From Siphonodentalium dalli (Eukaryota > Mollusca > Scaphopoda > Gadilida > Siphonodentaliidae), in the NCBI GenBank assembly GCA_032622095.1, contig CP136066.1:149325559-149389558 (forward strand): a stretch of DNA of 64,000 bases, written 5' to 3'. This document shows, one piece after another, positions 35,244 to 47,140 of the stretch (its first letter is position 1; each line of letters begins with the position of its first letter). The position numbers were made by a program, and so were the translations under genes. The notes beneath the pieces were generated by a model. That model worked only from the letters and a program-made list of their open reading frames with translations, had not been told where the DNA came from and searched no databases.

Positions 35244-35975
35244 TCAGAATAAAATGGCGTGCATCTCGCTCGACAACCAGTGTGTGATTATTTTTCCATC
35301 TGAGGTGGTAGCAGCAGGTTTAATACATGCACTATATTTTTTCAATAATTAATATTGTAAATTAATATTTTAGTGAATATTGGCCTGTATTTTACACATT
35401 AATGACTAGATTAGCTATACCAATTCGTCTAATAGAATTACGTCAACATAACCGTGGATTAGAGGCCATCATACTGCTATTGTATTGTTGTTTTGTTATA
35501 TATCGAAGCATTTGCGAAGTTGTCGAACATATTTTTTGAGATGGTAACGTTTATCTAGTTCGAAGATGCAGGCTACAAAAGATACAAGCGGTAAATTTTA
35601 CAGCGGACCTTTCGTATGGACTTCTAGAATGTCCCATATGATATCGCCCTTAAATTATATCACTCTCTCCATACAACTAAGGCCTCACGTGCCTTTGAAT
35701 TTTGAATTTGTTTAATCTCAATAAAAAACCGTACATATGCATACAGTATTTGAGATAAAATATATGAATAAGTTTACATGTGGAATTAATATTTACAAGT
35801 GATCAAGCACATTACATATATATAAGAAACACAACCAATTCTCGCCATTAACATCGGCATTTATTATCATGCATTCGCCCTATACGATGAATAACAAAAT
35901 AAAAACTGTTTTAATCACACGAACACAACTGAATAACAGCGATGATTGTTAGGACATGTTTTTCATATTTTATGT
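35244..35975. other. No gene; solo end of the AGGC TTAA family at 35680-35698
   Basis: AAGGCCTCACGTGCCTTT is the reverse complement of the left terminus of the 24.9 kb element. No matching right end was found nearby, so it is a truncated copy. Confidence 0.5.
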
Positions 35976-35984
35976 TCACATGCA

Positions 35985-36420
35985 TGTGTCTGGTCTCCTG
36001 TATCTTGAAAGATCCGACCTGTAAGCATAACATTTGCCGCATGCGCAGACAAAATCAAGACTATGGTTATGTTTGGCTTTAATGTGGTATATCAGTCGTT
36101 GGTTATGTCTGTATTCAGAACTACACACAACACATATACATGTGCCTTCGCACGAGACTGCCACGTGCCGCTTCTATCATCTGGGACGTCCGCTGTGCAA
36201 ACGTTGCCTGGCAATGGTTGCAACTGTGCGGCCTGATGTTTAGATGCATATTCCTATTCTCACATTCTTTGAATTTATGCTCGCGTGCCTTTAATTTTTG
36301 TGTGCATGTAAAGCCAAATTGTTGAACAACTCTTCCCTCATATTTGACAAACCATTTATTGGTGATGACCTTTGTGTGTGTTATTAGGTTCTTCGACGGT
36401 ACCATCAAAGGTGACACCAT
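35985..36420 (-). pseudogene. C2H2 zinc-finger fragment, frame-disrupted
   Basis: In one minus-strand frame (to about 36190) the translation gives NIRPHSCNHCQATFAQRTSQ, a finger start with a linker-like preface. In another frame (from about 36180) it gives KRHVAVSCEG, then CVVCSSEYRHNQRLIYH with IKAKH (C-x2-C-x12-H-x4-H). After that comes FVCACGKCYAYRSDLSRYRR, where the first expected zinc-binding histidine is tyrosine. The frame change falls inside the first finger, between TSQ and KRH, so it is more likely a frameshift than an intron. It is probably a decayed C-terminal part of a zinc-finger gene; a functional exon set cannot be excluded. Confidence 0.55.
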
Positions 36421-36531
36421 CGATGGAGCAATCGACTGCCGATAACTCGGTATCCATGATTGAAAGAGAATAATGTATTACAGCATAATTACTTATATAT
36501 CATATAATAAGTAACGCGAGTTAATAATCAC

Positions 36532-36541
36532 GGGGGGGGGG
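36532..36541 (+). repeat. G10 homopolymer
   Basis: Ten consecutive G residues; length may be unreliable in the assembly. Confidence 0.9.
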
Positions 36542-36559
36542 CGATCTGGATGAACACTG

Positions 36560-36755
36560 GTACGGATACAGATTCACAACTGGTTGTTTGTGTTCAGAGC
36601 CATATACGGAGGCACACTGCTATATAGTATACGGGTGCAACTGGTATCAAATTTGGCCATGTTAAATATTGTACCAGCATGCTTCCGTATCCTATACCAG
36701 CATGCATCCGTATATGACTCTGAGCACAAACAACTCGCCACGAATCCGTTCAAGC
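36560..36755. repeat. Imperfect palindrome, about 195 bp
   Basis: GGTTGTTTGTGTTCAGAGCC and the following ATATACGGAGGC (left) pair with GCATCCGTATATGACTC and TGAGCACAAACAAC (right). The similarity continues inwards (CTGGTATAGGATACGG-like) to a centre near 36660. Confidence 0.7.
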
Positions 36756-36960
36756 GTACCATATTTCATATATGGCAGATTTTGGTGCAGAAAAAAAATA
36801 CGACGCAATTGTAACCAGTTACTGGGTTACAAATACGTCGTGCATTTTTTTTCCAAGTCGATTTTTTTCAAAGTGGACTCAACGTTTGCTCGTACGTTAG
36901 CTGCGACCAGTAATCCGGTTACAAATGCGCCCTATTTTTTTTTTACATTAGGAAATACAA

Positions 36961-37380
36961 AGTTACATTTGCAAGTCGTTTTAAAATTGCGACGTGTTTT
37001 CGCGGTTACGGTTACAAATGATTAGCAGAGAATAACTACAACTAGAAAAATTAAAATATTTCACCTGTCCTTGTTTAAAACGGGTTACAAAGTTACATTT
37101 GCAAGTCGTTTCAAAAATGCGACGTGTTTTCCCGGTTTCGGTTACAAATGGTTAGCAGAGAATAACTCCAACTAGAAAAATGAAAATATTTCACCTGTCC
37201 TTGTTTAAAACGGGTTACAAAGTTACAATTGCAAGTCGTTTTAAAAATGCGACGTGTTTTCGCGGTTACGGTTACAAATGATTAGTAGAGAATAACTCCA
37301 ACTAGCAAAATGAAAATATTTCACCTGTCCTTGTTTAAAACGGGTTACAAAGTTACATTTGCAAGTCGTTTAAAAAATGG
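36961..37380 (+). repeat. Satellite, 130 bp period, forward orientation
   Basis: AGTTACATTTGCAAGTCG starts at 36961, 37091, 37221 and 37351, an exact 130 bp spacing. Each unit has one 49-50 bp segment with GCGACGTGTTTTCGCGGTTA and one AT-rich linker. Confidence 0.9.
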
Positions 37381-38945
37381 AGTTATTCCCGGCCAATCAT
37401 TTGTAACCGTAACCGAGAAAACACGTCGCATTTTTGAAACGACTTCCAAATGTAACCGTAACCACGAAAACACGTCGCATTTTTGAAACGACTTCCAAGT
37501 GTAACTTTGTAACCCGTTTTTAACAAGGATGGGTGAAATATTTTCATTTTTCTAGTTGGAGTTATTCTCTGCCAATCATTTGTAACCATAACCGCGAAAA
37601 CACGTCGCATTTTTGAAACGACTTCCAAATGTTACCGTAACCGCGAAAACACGTCGCATTTTTGAAACGACTTCCAAATGTAACTTTGTAACCCGTTTTT
37701 AACAAGGATGGGTGAAATATTATCATTTTTCTAGTTGGAGTTATTCTCTGCCAATCATTTGTAACCGTAACTGAAAAACACGTCGCATTTATGAAACGAC
37801 TTCCAAATGTAACCGTAACCGCGAAAACACGTCGCATTTTTGAAACGAGTTCCAAATGTAACTTTGTAACCAGTTTTTAACATGGATGGGTGAAATATTT
37901 TCATTTTTCTAGTTGGAGTTATTCTCTGCCAATCATTTGTAACCGTAACCGAGAAAACACGTCGCATTTTTGAAACGACTTCCAAATGTAACCGTAACCG
38001 CGAAAACACGTCGCATTTTTGAAACGACTTGCAAATGTAACTTTGTAACCAGTTTTTAACAAGGATGGGTGAAATATTTTCATTTTTCTAGTTGGAGTTA
38101 TTCTCTGCCAATCATTTGTAACCGTAACCGAGAAAACACGTCGCATTTTTCAAACGACTTCCAAATGTTACCATAACCGCGAAAACACGTCGCATTTTTG
38201 TAACGACTTGCAAATGTAACTTTGTAACCCGTTTTTAACAAGGATGGGTGAAATATTTTCATTTTTCTAGTTGGAGTTATTCTCTGCCAATCATTTGTAA
38301 CCGTAACCGAGAAAACACGTCGAATTTTTGAAACGACTTCCAAATGTAACCGTAACCGCGAAAACACGTCACATTTTTGAAACGAGTTCCAAATGTAACT
38401 TTGTAACCAGTTTTTAACAAGGATGGGTGAAATATTTTCATTTTTCTAGTTGGAGTTATTCTCTGCCAATCATTTGTAACCGTAACCGAGAAAACACGTC
38501 GCATTTTTGAAACGACTTCCAAATGTAACCGTAACCGCGAAAAGACGTCACATTTTTGAAACGAGTTCCAAATGTAACTTTGTAACTAGTTTTTAACAAG
38601 GATGGGTGAAATATTTTCATTTTTCTAGTTGGAGTTATTCTCTGCCAATCATTTGTAACCGTAACCGAGAAAACATGTCGCATTTTTTAAACGACTCGCA
38701 AATGAAACCGTAACCGCGAAAACACGTCGCATTTTTGAAACGACTTGCAAATGTAACTTTGTAACCAGTTTTTAACAAGGATGGGTGAAATATTTTCATT
38801 TTTCTAGTTGGAGTTATTCCCTGCCAATCATTTGTAACCGTAACCGAGAAAACACGTCGCATTTTTGAAACGACTTCCAAATGTAACCGTAACCGCGAAA
38901 ACACGTCGCATTTTTGAAACGACTTGCAAATGTAACCTATGTAAC
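37381..38945 (-). repeat. Satellite, 179 bp period, reverse orientation
   Basis: About 8.7 units of the same satellite on the opposite strand, with a 179 bp period (open frames repeat at 179 bp steps). The unit is the 130 bp unit plus one extra 49 bp copy of the AACCGCGAAAACACGTCGCA segment. Units differ by only a few bases. Confidence 0.9.
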
Positions 38946-38998
38946 CAGGTTACAAAATGCATAACGTATATTTCCTGCACCAAAATTGGGCATATCTA

Positions 38999-40549
38999 GG
39001 ACAAACAGGAAAAGCAATATGTGCAATTTCTCCCGAAAAGTGCCGAAATTGTGAACAATTCTCCAAATTTCAATAAAAAGTAAATGTTTGAAGAAACATG
39101 TTCGGTCTTTATTATTGTGTGAGGGTATTTTAGGCATTCGGGATGTTGCAAAAAATGTTTTCAACTTGAACAGTCTGACATTAAAATTGTTGAATTTGCA
39201 AAAAAATAACGAGTCTTGTATTAACTGCATGTATTCTGACGATGGTTTAATATGGCTATTGTATTCTCACAATTTTGTTGTTGAGCGTTGCCGAATCTAA
39301 ATTGAACTGCCAGTTGACAGTTGTTTCACTAGAGTTGCGAGAGATGACACACCTTCACACAAATTAAGAGCACACACCAGTCGGGTGCCTGTTTTATGTC
39401 TAGAACCGACGGGCACTTACTATCCGACTCGTTTCGTGATATTTTGAACAATTTAGAACTCTAAAGTCATGTTAATTACACTGCAACTTGAATTCAAGAC
39501 ATGCTGGTAAACACAACAGATATTGAGCGGGGTGAAATACTCATATGCTATTACATTGATGAAAAGGTGAGCCCCTATACCCAATGGTAATGCATTTGGT
39601 CTCTTGGCAAAATACGCATAAGCAGTATATACGTTCCTTAGCCCATCCATATAAATTTGAAAATTCAAATTTGCAGCCGAAGTTTATGACATTTAGATGC
39701 GATTTTGGTTACAAGTGTTGGTCACATAAACCCATACTTTCATTCCAAACAATACCTAATCCGTTGGCAGTCATCCAGTAAATGACTGCTGTTATGTGTG
39801 TGCACTAGCTGGTGACTGACACACGAGTCTTAAAAACAATTTCTAATCTGACATTTCACAATTTACCAAGGTGATTGATTTCAGTATAAGGATCCTCTAA
39901 ATTTACTTCACCATGACAACTTACATATAAGCTGTATTTTTTGTCAAGTTTCCTCGTATGTAAACCAGCTAGTTAAACCATAGAGCGAGATGCTAGCATC
40001 TCGTTCTAACGATATAACAAGCAGGTTTACGCCGAAGTAAACTTGGGCTATATTTAAGGGGTTCACCTGTTTGAAAATTCCAATTGGACCGCTATTAGTT
40101 GAGATTTTCCCTCATGGCGGAGACCCAGGTCCATTTTTCAATTAGGGTAGGACAATCTCTGTTATTCCTTTCATAACTTGAAAGGACCATAAACGATTTC
40201 ACTACAAAGTCACTCCACAGCATCAGGAAACAATTAGCCCCAATAGGAAACTAAAAAACTTGCATGAATTATTCTGAGAACCAAAGAATTTAACACCACA
40301 AATTATAGCGATGATGAAAGACGCGCGTCCGCTTTTGCAAGGTTATGGTGCGAATAGTATACAGTAGTGTCATCAGCTAAAAATAGAAGTGATAAAGCAG
40401 TAGATTTGTGCATATCATTGCCATAGATTAAAACATAATCTGTCCGACAACATATCACTGGGAAACTCCACATTTAATAGAAAGTTTCGATTGATGCGCG
40501 CCTTTAAGTCCCCATATTGAGCTTTATTTGTCAAGTAATTTCTAAAGCA
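38999..40549. other. No gene; 18 bp perfect palindrome at 39986-40003
   Basis: CGAGATGCTAGCATCTCG is a perfect palindrome. No other feature was recognised in this stretch. Confidence 0.4.
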
Positions 40550-42440
40550 TTCATTCAACATATCCTCGCGCAAATACGCACATAATCGACCTATAATGTG
40601 AAATAGGTATTATCTTTTTCCGAAATATGCAGATCTGGCTGTTATCTCAAAAAACCCGCAAATTTTCTGCTTATAATGTAACTTGGTTTAGGTATATAAT
40701 ATGCTTATACTCGCAGAATTTTGAGTCGATATTGTACTGAAAATAAGAGTATTTTAGTCATGTTATAGACTCATAATGAGGCCATTCTAGGCATATTGTG
40801 TTCAGACAATGACACAAAGAAGTCAACTCACGACTGCTCGGGTGTACTCTCTTTAATATGTACTTTCATGTGGTCCGCGCCATGGAACGAAATAATGGCG
40901 ATCATTCCATATCTGCTTATTTCAGAATCAAATAATCACATTGTGTATCTATTTCACATTATTGGGCGATTTTGTGCGTATTCAAAATATCCTCGCATAT
41001 ATACGCACATAATCGACATATAAAGTGAAATATGTACATAATGTGACTATTTGATTCTGAAATAAGGAGATAAGGGAGTAATATAATTATATCCGTTATT
41101 TCGTTTTACTTCGCGGGCCACAGAGAAAAAACATGCCAAAGAGCGTGCACATGAACAGTGAAATGGCTTATTTGTGTTAATGTCCGCACGTTATCTGCTA
41201 AGAATCGCCTCATTATGAGTACATAATGTGACTAAATCGCTCTCATTTTCAGCACATTATCGTCTCAAAATGAGGCGATTCTCAGCTGATTATATTATTC
41301 TTAAGCAGATAATGTGCGAATTTTCGGGACAACAGGCTGGCGTATTTGCGTGAGAAATTGTTGAATTATTAGTTTTCTCATGCCATCCATATTCTAATCT
41401 CAATAAAACCGCACATTATCTGCTTATAACATAACTAATTTAGGCAGATAATCTGCTTAGAATTTCCGCATTTTTAGTCGGTAATGTTCTGAAATTGAGA
41501 ACGTTTTAGTTGTATTGTCGACTCATATTGAGGCGATTGCAAGCAGATTATGTACAGTGACAAAAATAAGCCAAGTGATGACTTGCCGGGTTTACCTCTT
41601 TAACATGTGTTTTCACTGTGGCGCGCCATAAAACGAAATAACGGCCATGAGTCCATTATCAGCCTATTTCAATTTAAAATAATCACATTATGGGCATATT
41701 CAGCCTGTTCTTCCGAAAACCAGCACATTAACTGCTTATAATAAAACTTATTGTAGGTAGATAATCTGCTTAGAATCGCCTCTTTTTGAGTCGATAATTT
41801 GCTGAAAATCCGAACATTTTAGTCACATTATCGACTAGACTAACAATGAGGCGACTCTAAGCAGATTATATCCGTACAATGACACAAATAAGCCAACTCA
41901 CGACTGTTCACGTCTACGCTCTTTAGCATGTGTTTTCACTGTGGCCCGCGCCATAAAACAAAACTACGGGTAAAATTCTATTATCTGCTTATTTCATAAT
42001 CAAATAATCACACGATGTACTTTTTTTCACATTATAGGTCGATTTTATTTAATGCGTATTTCTGAGAGGATGTGTTCACATATTTCACATTATAGGTAGA
42101 TCGATTGCGTGCGTATTTGCCCGAGGATATGTGGTTTAATACAACATATCCTCGCGCAAATACGCACATACTCGACAATAATGTGAAATAGGCACATAAT
42201 ATGATTATTTTATTCTGAAATAAACAGGCAATGGACTCATGTCCGTTATTTCGTTGTATGGCGCCGGCCACAGCCAAACCACATGTTAAAGAGCGTACAC
42301 CTGAAAAGTCATGAGTTGGATTATTTGTGTCATTTTCCGCAATAATCTGCTTAGATCATCTGCCTAAAACAAGTTCTATGATAAGCAGATAGTGTTCGGT
42401 TTTACGGGAGAATATGCTGTTTAATAAGTCGATATTGAAA
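40550..42440. repeat. Cluster of alternately oriented copies of one dispersed repeat
   Basis: Five copies of a unit share GTTATTTCGTTTTAYGGCGC, CCACAG-GAAAACACATG, TTAAAGAGCGTACAC and GAGTTGGCTTATTTGTGTCA. They occur near 40790-40910 (minus), 41090-41200 (plus), 41545-41660 (minus), 41870-41970 (minus) and 42240-42350 (plus). Between them lie short inverted motifs based on GCAGATAATGTG, AATGAGGCGATT and CGCAAATACGCACATA, producing several hairpins. Another copy sits at 61200-61560. No coding capacity. Confidence 0.7.
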
Positions 42441-44000
42441 TCACCAATTATAATTGTTTTCTTGTGTTCCTATTAAATTGAACCATTTTTTCAATATTTA
42501 GTTAATGAATTTGTTCAGGTCGGCTCTTGGAGGTGTATTTGGTCTGTAACAGTTCCATCAATATATGTTTTGATTTTATTGGTTAGACTTCAACAAATAA
42601 TGACTCAAAGACATGATAAATAAATGTAGATAAATCATCTCGAATTATATAGGATAAATCTGTCCTAATATATCTTCCTGCACCACCATGGCAGTCATCT
42701 CCGTCGGAGAGACATCTCTTAATCAAGGGATTGTAACCATTTATAGGGAGATCGATACTATCGGGTGTCTTGCAAATTTCAGTGAGTCCAATGACTCCGA
42801 ATTTTTATTTATTTTTCTGCAATGCATACATTAGAGTACTTGTATTTTGGCCACTCCAGTGTGAAGTGAGGCTTTGGAAATTTAAATGAAATACTGAAAA
42901 TTAGACAGCATTATTATTATTAATATAAAATACATTTCAAACGCATCGGACAATCAATTAGTTCCAATGCGCGTACAAAATAGAAACATCCTATACACAC
43001 ACACACAAACAAAATATCATTTTGTCCTTGCAGCCTGATAGGCGCTAAGACGTAACGATATTGTAGTATGTACAAAATAGAAAATTCCTACACAAGAAAC
43101 ATATATAATACAACAGTTAGGCCGGACGCGTCATCTCCGGTTTAAACCTCCGAGCTTAAACCTGGTTTAAACCCACATTGGCGGTCCAGCTAAACCGGGT
43201 CTAAGGGGGCGTGTTTGTCGTTCAGTTGCCAGCTAATTGACAACTCGATTCGGTGATATGATTATGCAATCAAACTACCCTCTTACCAATCGGATCTAAA
43301 GATAGGTCGATATAATGGTTATTGACAAGTCATAAAGTATCGTGACCGCGTGCACGCTCAATGGATTTATTCATTGAGAAACAATTATTACTCATTGACT
43401 ATTAATCCGATTTCATTCTGTGTTTAAATCAATTTAACAAAGGGCATGTCTCTCAACATGATTTCCACGCTGTGTTCATCACTTTGTTAGCAGTCAATTG
43501 CAATGCCCCATTTCGTTCTGAAATATATCGTATGCATCAGTGTGAGTTAACTCTACCGAACTCTTTTTCACCGGGGTAAACATGCTATCGTGAAAACTGA
43601 ACTATATAAATGTTACGTGCGTATGTGTGTGTGTTGTGTGATTATATATTGATGAATGTACTCTAATAATGTGGTCAATCTCCTTGTTCTCTTTAAAACA
43701 TAACATAGTTATGTCGAATAAACGATTGAGTTGAAAAATGTTATAATAATAAATAGTTTTTATATAGCGCTTTATCCCAGATGGCCCAGAGCGCTTATCT
43801 GAAGTGTTCGCATGTTACCATACATTGTTTTCGATAATATGATTATCCCAGCAATAGTTGTGCTCATATGCATTTATAAAGTGGATCAATATCTTGTTTA
43901 TTTAAAATAATCGATAATAACTATGTCGTGATAGAATGACTATTTTGCTTATCTAAATGTTCTCGTTAATTACTTGTTAGTCGAAGTTATATACTAATAC
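42441..44000. other. No gene; small repeat-like stretches
   Basis: 43126-43205 contains repeated GGTTTAAACC-type palindromic words. 43755-43800 contains ATAGCGCTTTATCCCAGATG followed by CAGAGCGCTT, resembling a short dispersed repeat. Neither is classified. Confidence 0.35.
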
Positions 44001-44004
44001 TTAA

Positions 44005-44498
44005 AGGCACGCGAGGCCTTAGTTGCCGAAAATACTCATATTTGTTCCAATCACCGTAAACAGAAAAACATTAAAATGCATACAGTTTCGTTCATATAGA
44101 CCATGACCATCGCGTAAACAGCATGTTATCATAAAGATTTACTATATTTTACATAAGCAAGAGCCTGATTGTGTTACAGAAGACAGCACAATGCTGCTGG
44201 CTAATCACACACAAATGGCATAAACGCTCTTTATTCTTTCCATATCAGGAATTCACCAACAAAGAACGCTCTTTATGTTTACCATCATAATATAAACAAA
44301 CACCAGAAAAGTAACTTTTTATGCTTTTGTTTACATAACAATGGTCAAAGATATGACAATAACATACTGTTTATGCGATATTTCTTATTTGTATACGGAC
44401 AAAGTCTGTCTATATTTTGTTGTTCTTTCTGTTTGTGGCGGTTTTTGACGGGTGGAAATATTTTCACAGGATACCCACCGCCAAGGCCAACCGTACCT
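44005..44498 (+). mobile_element. TTAA-flanked MITE-like element, family AGGC, copy 2 (494 bp)
   Basis: TTAA lies at 44001-44004 and 44499-44502. The left end reads AGGCACGCGAGGCCTTAG and the right end reversed reads AGGTACGGTTGGCCTTGG. It is similar throughout to 24933-25427 and only slightly diverged. No transposase. Confidence 0.75.
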
Positions 44499-44502
44499 TT
44501 AA

Positions 44503-45389
44503 AGGGAATAGCACCCACTTTGTTTGAAGTCCTCGTAACAATATTTATCCAGACGAATATGTATTTACATGTGCATATGTATGTATTGTCTATTTATTTA
44601 TTGTCTATGTATACCCCGTCTGCTATAGTATGTAATTGCAGTTTAATGAGAAATAAACATTAACATATCGAAGTATTTGTAACTTCCCAGTTGTGGTTAT
44701 GTGGGTCGCAAGGAAGTGAGAAACATAAAAAACAATCTTTATTTATTTTATCAAGAATGAAGTAACATGGCACACATGGAACATTATTTTTCATCAATAC
44801 AGCTGCATTATATGCGACGGACCCACGTTCCTGAACTATGTGACTGTACTATGTCTCTGTGCGACAAATGAAGTCTATATAAAACTATATCACGTATGTA
44901 TTGACATACGTCAATGTGTCATAGACTGCGTGTCGTATCTTACTGATAACTAACAGTGTTTAATGTTACACGGAATTCGTTTGGAATTATAACATACATG
45001 TAGCTGTCTCGCTACATGTACTGGATAATATATTCCCGCCGTGGGCGTGGAGTGGTATGGTCTGTGCTTGAACTTTGACGGGCGAAATTATCAAACTAAA
45101 TATCGCAGTTAACCTATTTCAGTTCTTGGCAAGGCATAGCACTAGATGTTTCACATGTTATGTATAGGGCCTTGTAAAGACAGTCCTAAATACTCCTCAC
45201 ATTTAAGTTTCTATCCAGTTTTTGATAATGCTTGAATGTACTATACATGTACAGAGATACCAAGAATTGTTTTGAGTTTAATCTGTATTATGAGTTTGCT
45301 AACCTTTAGCTCACATACATCCACATTGTCGCAAATCAGAATGAACATTCTAACTAACAATTCATTGACAGCCAGAAAAAACAATGATA
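44503..45389. other. No gene seen
   Basis: AT-rich; nothing recognised. Confidence 0.4.
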
Positions 45390-45930
45390 CCAATGAATTA
45401 GATCATGCCATGAATCTCTACTGGTACTATGGCTAACGCCCGTAGAGATCATATTCCACCAGTACAAAACCTGGGAACTTTTTGAAGTTTTGACAGGGAA
45501 CCTTGTACAATCGAAAAATTAACACAGGGAATATATGTCTTTGTTATTATCTGTTTCTTAATAATGTACTTCAATGTAGGTGAAGGTCCCAACTCGAAAA
45601 TTCACAATTTAAGTGATTTTGTCAGCGATTTTTCTTTGCGTTTCTTACAATTATGGAATTTGTTCTGGATAATTAATTGAATATTTATTGCGATATCAAC
45701 TCACGAAAAAGAAAAGCTTGCAATTGCGAGTTGGGACCTTCACATTTAGTGAAGTACACTATTAAGGAACAGATAATAATTAATAAATATATACCCTGTG
45801 TTATTTTTTCGACATTATAAGGTTCCCTGTCAAAACTTCAAAAAGTTCCAAAGTGTTGTACTGGTGGAATATGATCTCTACGGGCGTTAGCCATAGTAGA
45901 GCTTCATGGCACGATCTAACCAATGGATAT
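45390..45930. mobile_element. Foldback element with about 200 bp arms, in the lectin 3' flank
   Basis: The left arm (about 45390-45600) and right arm (about 45725-45930) are reverse complements, including ACTATGGCTAACGCCCGTAG, GATCATATTCCACCAGTAC and GAAGGTCCCAACTCG. The loop is about 125 bp. Its right edge lies about 60 bp beyond the stop codon of the C-type lectin exon, so it probably sits in that gene's 3' untranslated region. No clear target duplication. Confidence 0.8.
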
Positions 45931-45991
45931 TCGATCCGCCATATTCATCACCATAGTAACGCCTCAAGTCAATCTGTTTCACACAATGTTC

Positions 45992-46224
45992 TCACAATTC
46001 ACAAACATATCGGTGGAGGTACGACGAGTATGCAATGTCACAGTCATAATCGTTCATCACAATTGTGCCGTCTGACTTGTGCATGATTGTCGCGCAGCGT
46101 TGATTTCCACCATAGTTGTCTTGCTGCATGGTCGCAGTCCACAGTTGCTCACCATTTCTGTTTCTCCAATCAAACCAATTTGCTTCGTCTGTTCCATCAA
46201 TGTAGTGATGCATGTAGGTGGCGC
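45992..46224 (-). CDS. Terminal exon of a C-type lectin-like domain protein
   Basis: Minus strand, bounded upstream by an acceptor (TTGATCTATTTCAG|GCGCCACC at 46225/46224) and ending at TGA (45992-45994). The roughly 76 residues are the C-terminal half of a C-type lectin domain. They include DGTDEANWFDW, a QQDN in place of the usual QPD/EPN sugar-selectivity motif, NQRCAT, MNDYDC in place of the WND calcium site, and the final YVCEL. Cysteine spacing fits the conserved disulphides. Such proteins are usually secreted and bind carbohydrate or other ligands; the changed motifs make mannose- or galactose-type specificity uncertain. Upstream exons lie at higher coordinates and were not found. The intron holds an antisense LINE fragment. 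No frame damage is visible. Confidence 0.75.
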
Positions 46225-46352
46225 CTGAAATAGATCAACTAAACAGTAGGACATTGTCACATGTCAAGACACACCACGTACGACACAATGGATGATTAAA
46301 CAGCCAGTCTTAGCTGTTCGCTGGGAGACAGTGGTCTGTTTATACACATTAA

Positions 46353-47140
46353 TTGGTTTTATTGTTCGTGCTTATGCTGACTAACACACACGAAAACTTA
46401 CCCGATCTTTACAAGGTTCACGCTACAATTTGCATACATGACTGGTACTATAATCGCCTACCTGGATCTTTTTTACAAATGTTTACTAAACGCACAACTG
46501 GACCTGTCACCAGGAATAAACACCCTCAGTTCCTCAAGACACAGAGAACGTCATGCAGTGAACACCTGCCACTGCACGCATGTCCCACCATATGGAACAG
46601 CTTAGAAAACGACATGACATCTCAACAAAGTAGACACATACTTAAAAAACGTATTACGAAAAACATCATAACCCGGTACTCTGACAACTTCAAGTGCAAA
46701 AGCAAAGGATGTCCTGATTGCCCCAACAACAACTGATATTAAATTAATAATACTCGACTAAAGACATAATAAAAATGTATATGTATGTATAGGTGTATGT
46801 ATATGTATGTATATATGTATATATATGTATATGTGCAATTATAATACTGGAAGATTATCCCTTAATCTCATCCGTTATACTGCTCGACACCCAGAATTAA
46901 AATTAATGATCATTCAATCACCTTCGTCGAGTAGTAACCATATTAATACAATGCCCGTCTATATATACCTGGTCCGTACACGGGTTATCCTATAACCATC
47001 TAATATGTATTACACTCACTAAACAGGGGATGGCAGGAAGACAATCTATATTGGACTAAGCCGTCCCCTATCAATATACCACATACATTTGTTATGTATG
47101 TATATGTGTATATTGGAAATAAATTATCCTATCCTATCCC
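46353..47140 (+). mobile_element. 5'-truncated non-LTR retrotransposon (LINE) 3' fragment
   Basis: An open frame to TGA at 46734-46736 encodes the C-terminal end typical of Jockey/CR1-like ORF2 proteins: LPGSFLQMF, a TRN/NTR-type motif, KTQRTSC, CPTIWNSLENDM and a lysine-rich tail. About 400 bp of 3' untranslated sequence follows, with a TATG-rich microsatellite, ending in AAATAAATTATCCTATCC, a short 3' microsatellite typical of LINE tails. The reverse transcriptase and endonuclease are absent. It lies antisense in the last visible intron of the lectin gene. The exact 5' truncation point is not defined. Confidence 0.7.

Larger units (their letters stand above)
36768..38998. mobile_element. 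Inverted-end element containing the two-orientation satellite
   Basis: ATTTTGGTGCAG near 36779 and its reverse complement near 38976 bound the satellite. Next to each end is a GTAACC/GGTTAC-rich stretch. The whole 2.2 kb therefore reads as a foldback-type element whose arms are made of tandem repeats. No coding capacity; the overlapping minus-strand frames of about 75-97 codons are satellite translations. Confidence 0.6.

Noticed and set aside
37383-38904. Series of minus-strand open frames resembling a repeat protein
   Set aside because: They restart every 179 bp, overlap one another in different frames and follow the satellite period exactly.
36961-38945. Regular repeats resembling a CRISPR array
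   Set aside because: The 130/179 bp units are similar along their whole length with no unique spacers, and the context is eukaryotic.
44373-44663. Open frame with GYPPPRPT motif, echoed at 8.2 kb
   Set aside because: It lies in the conserved 3' part of the TTAA elements; the third copy (25.3 kb) does not keep the frame, so it is not selected coding sequence.
27451-46224. PAN exon and C-type lectin exon as parts of one gene
   Set aside because: Both are on the minus strand, but the exon ending the lectin lies upstream of the exon starting the PAN protein, so they cannot be joined by ordinary splicing.
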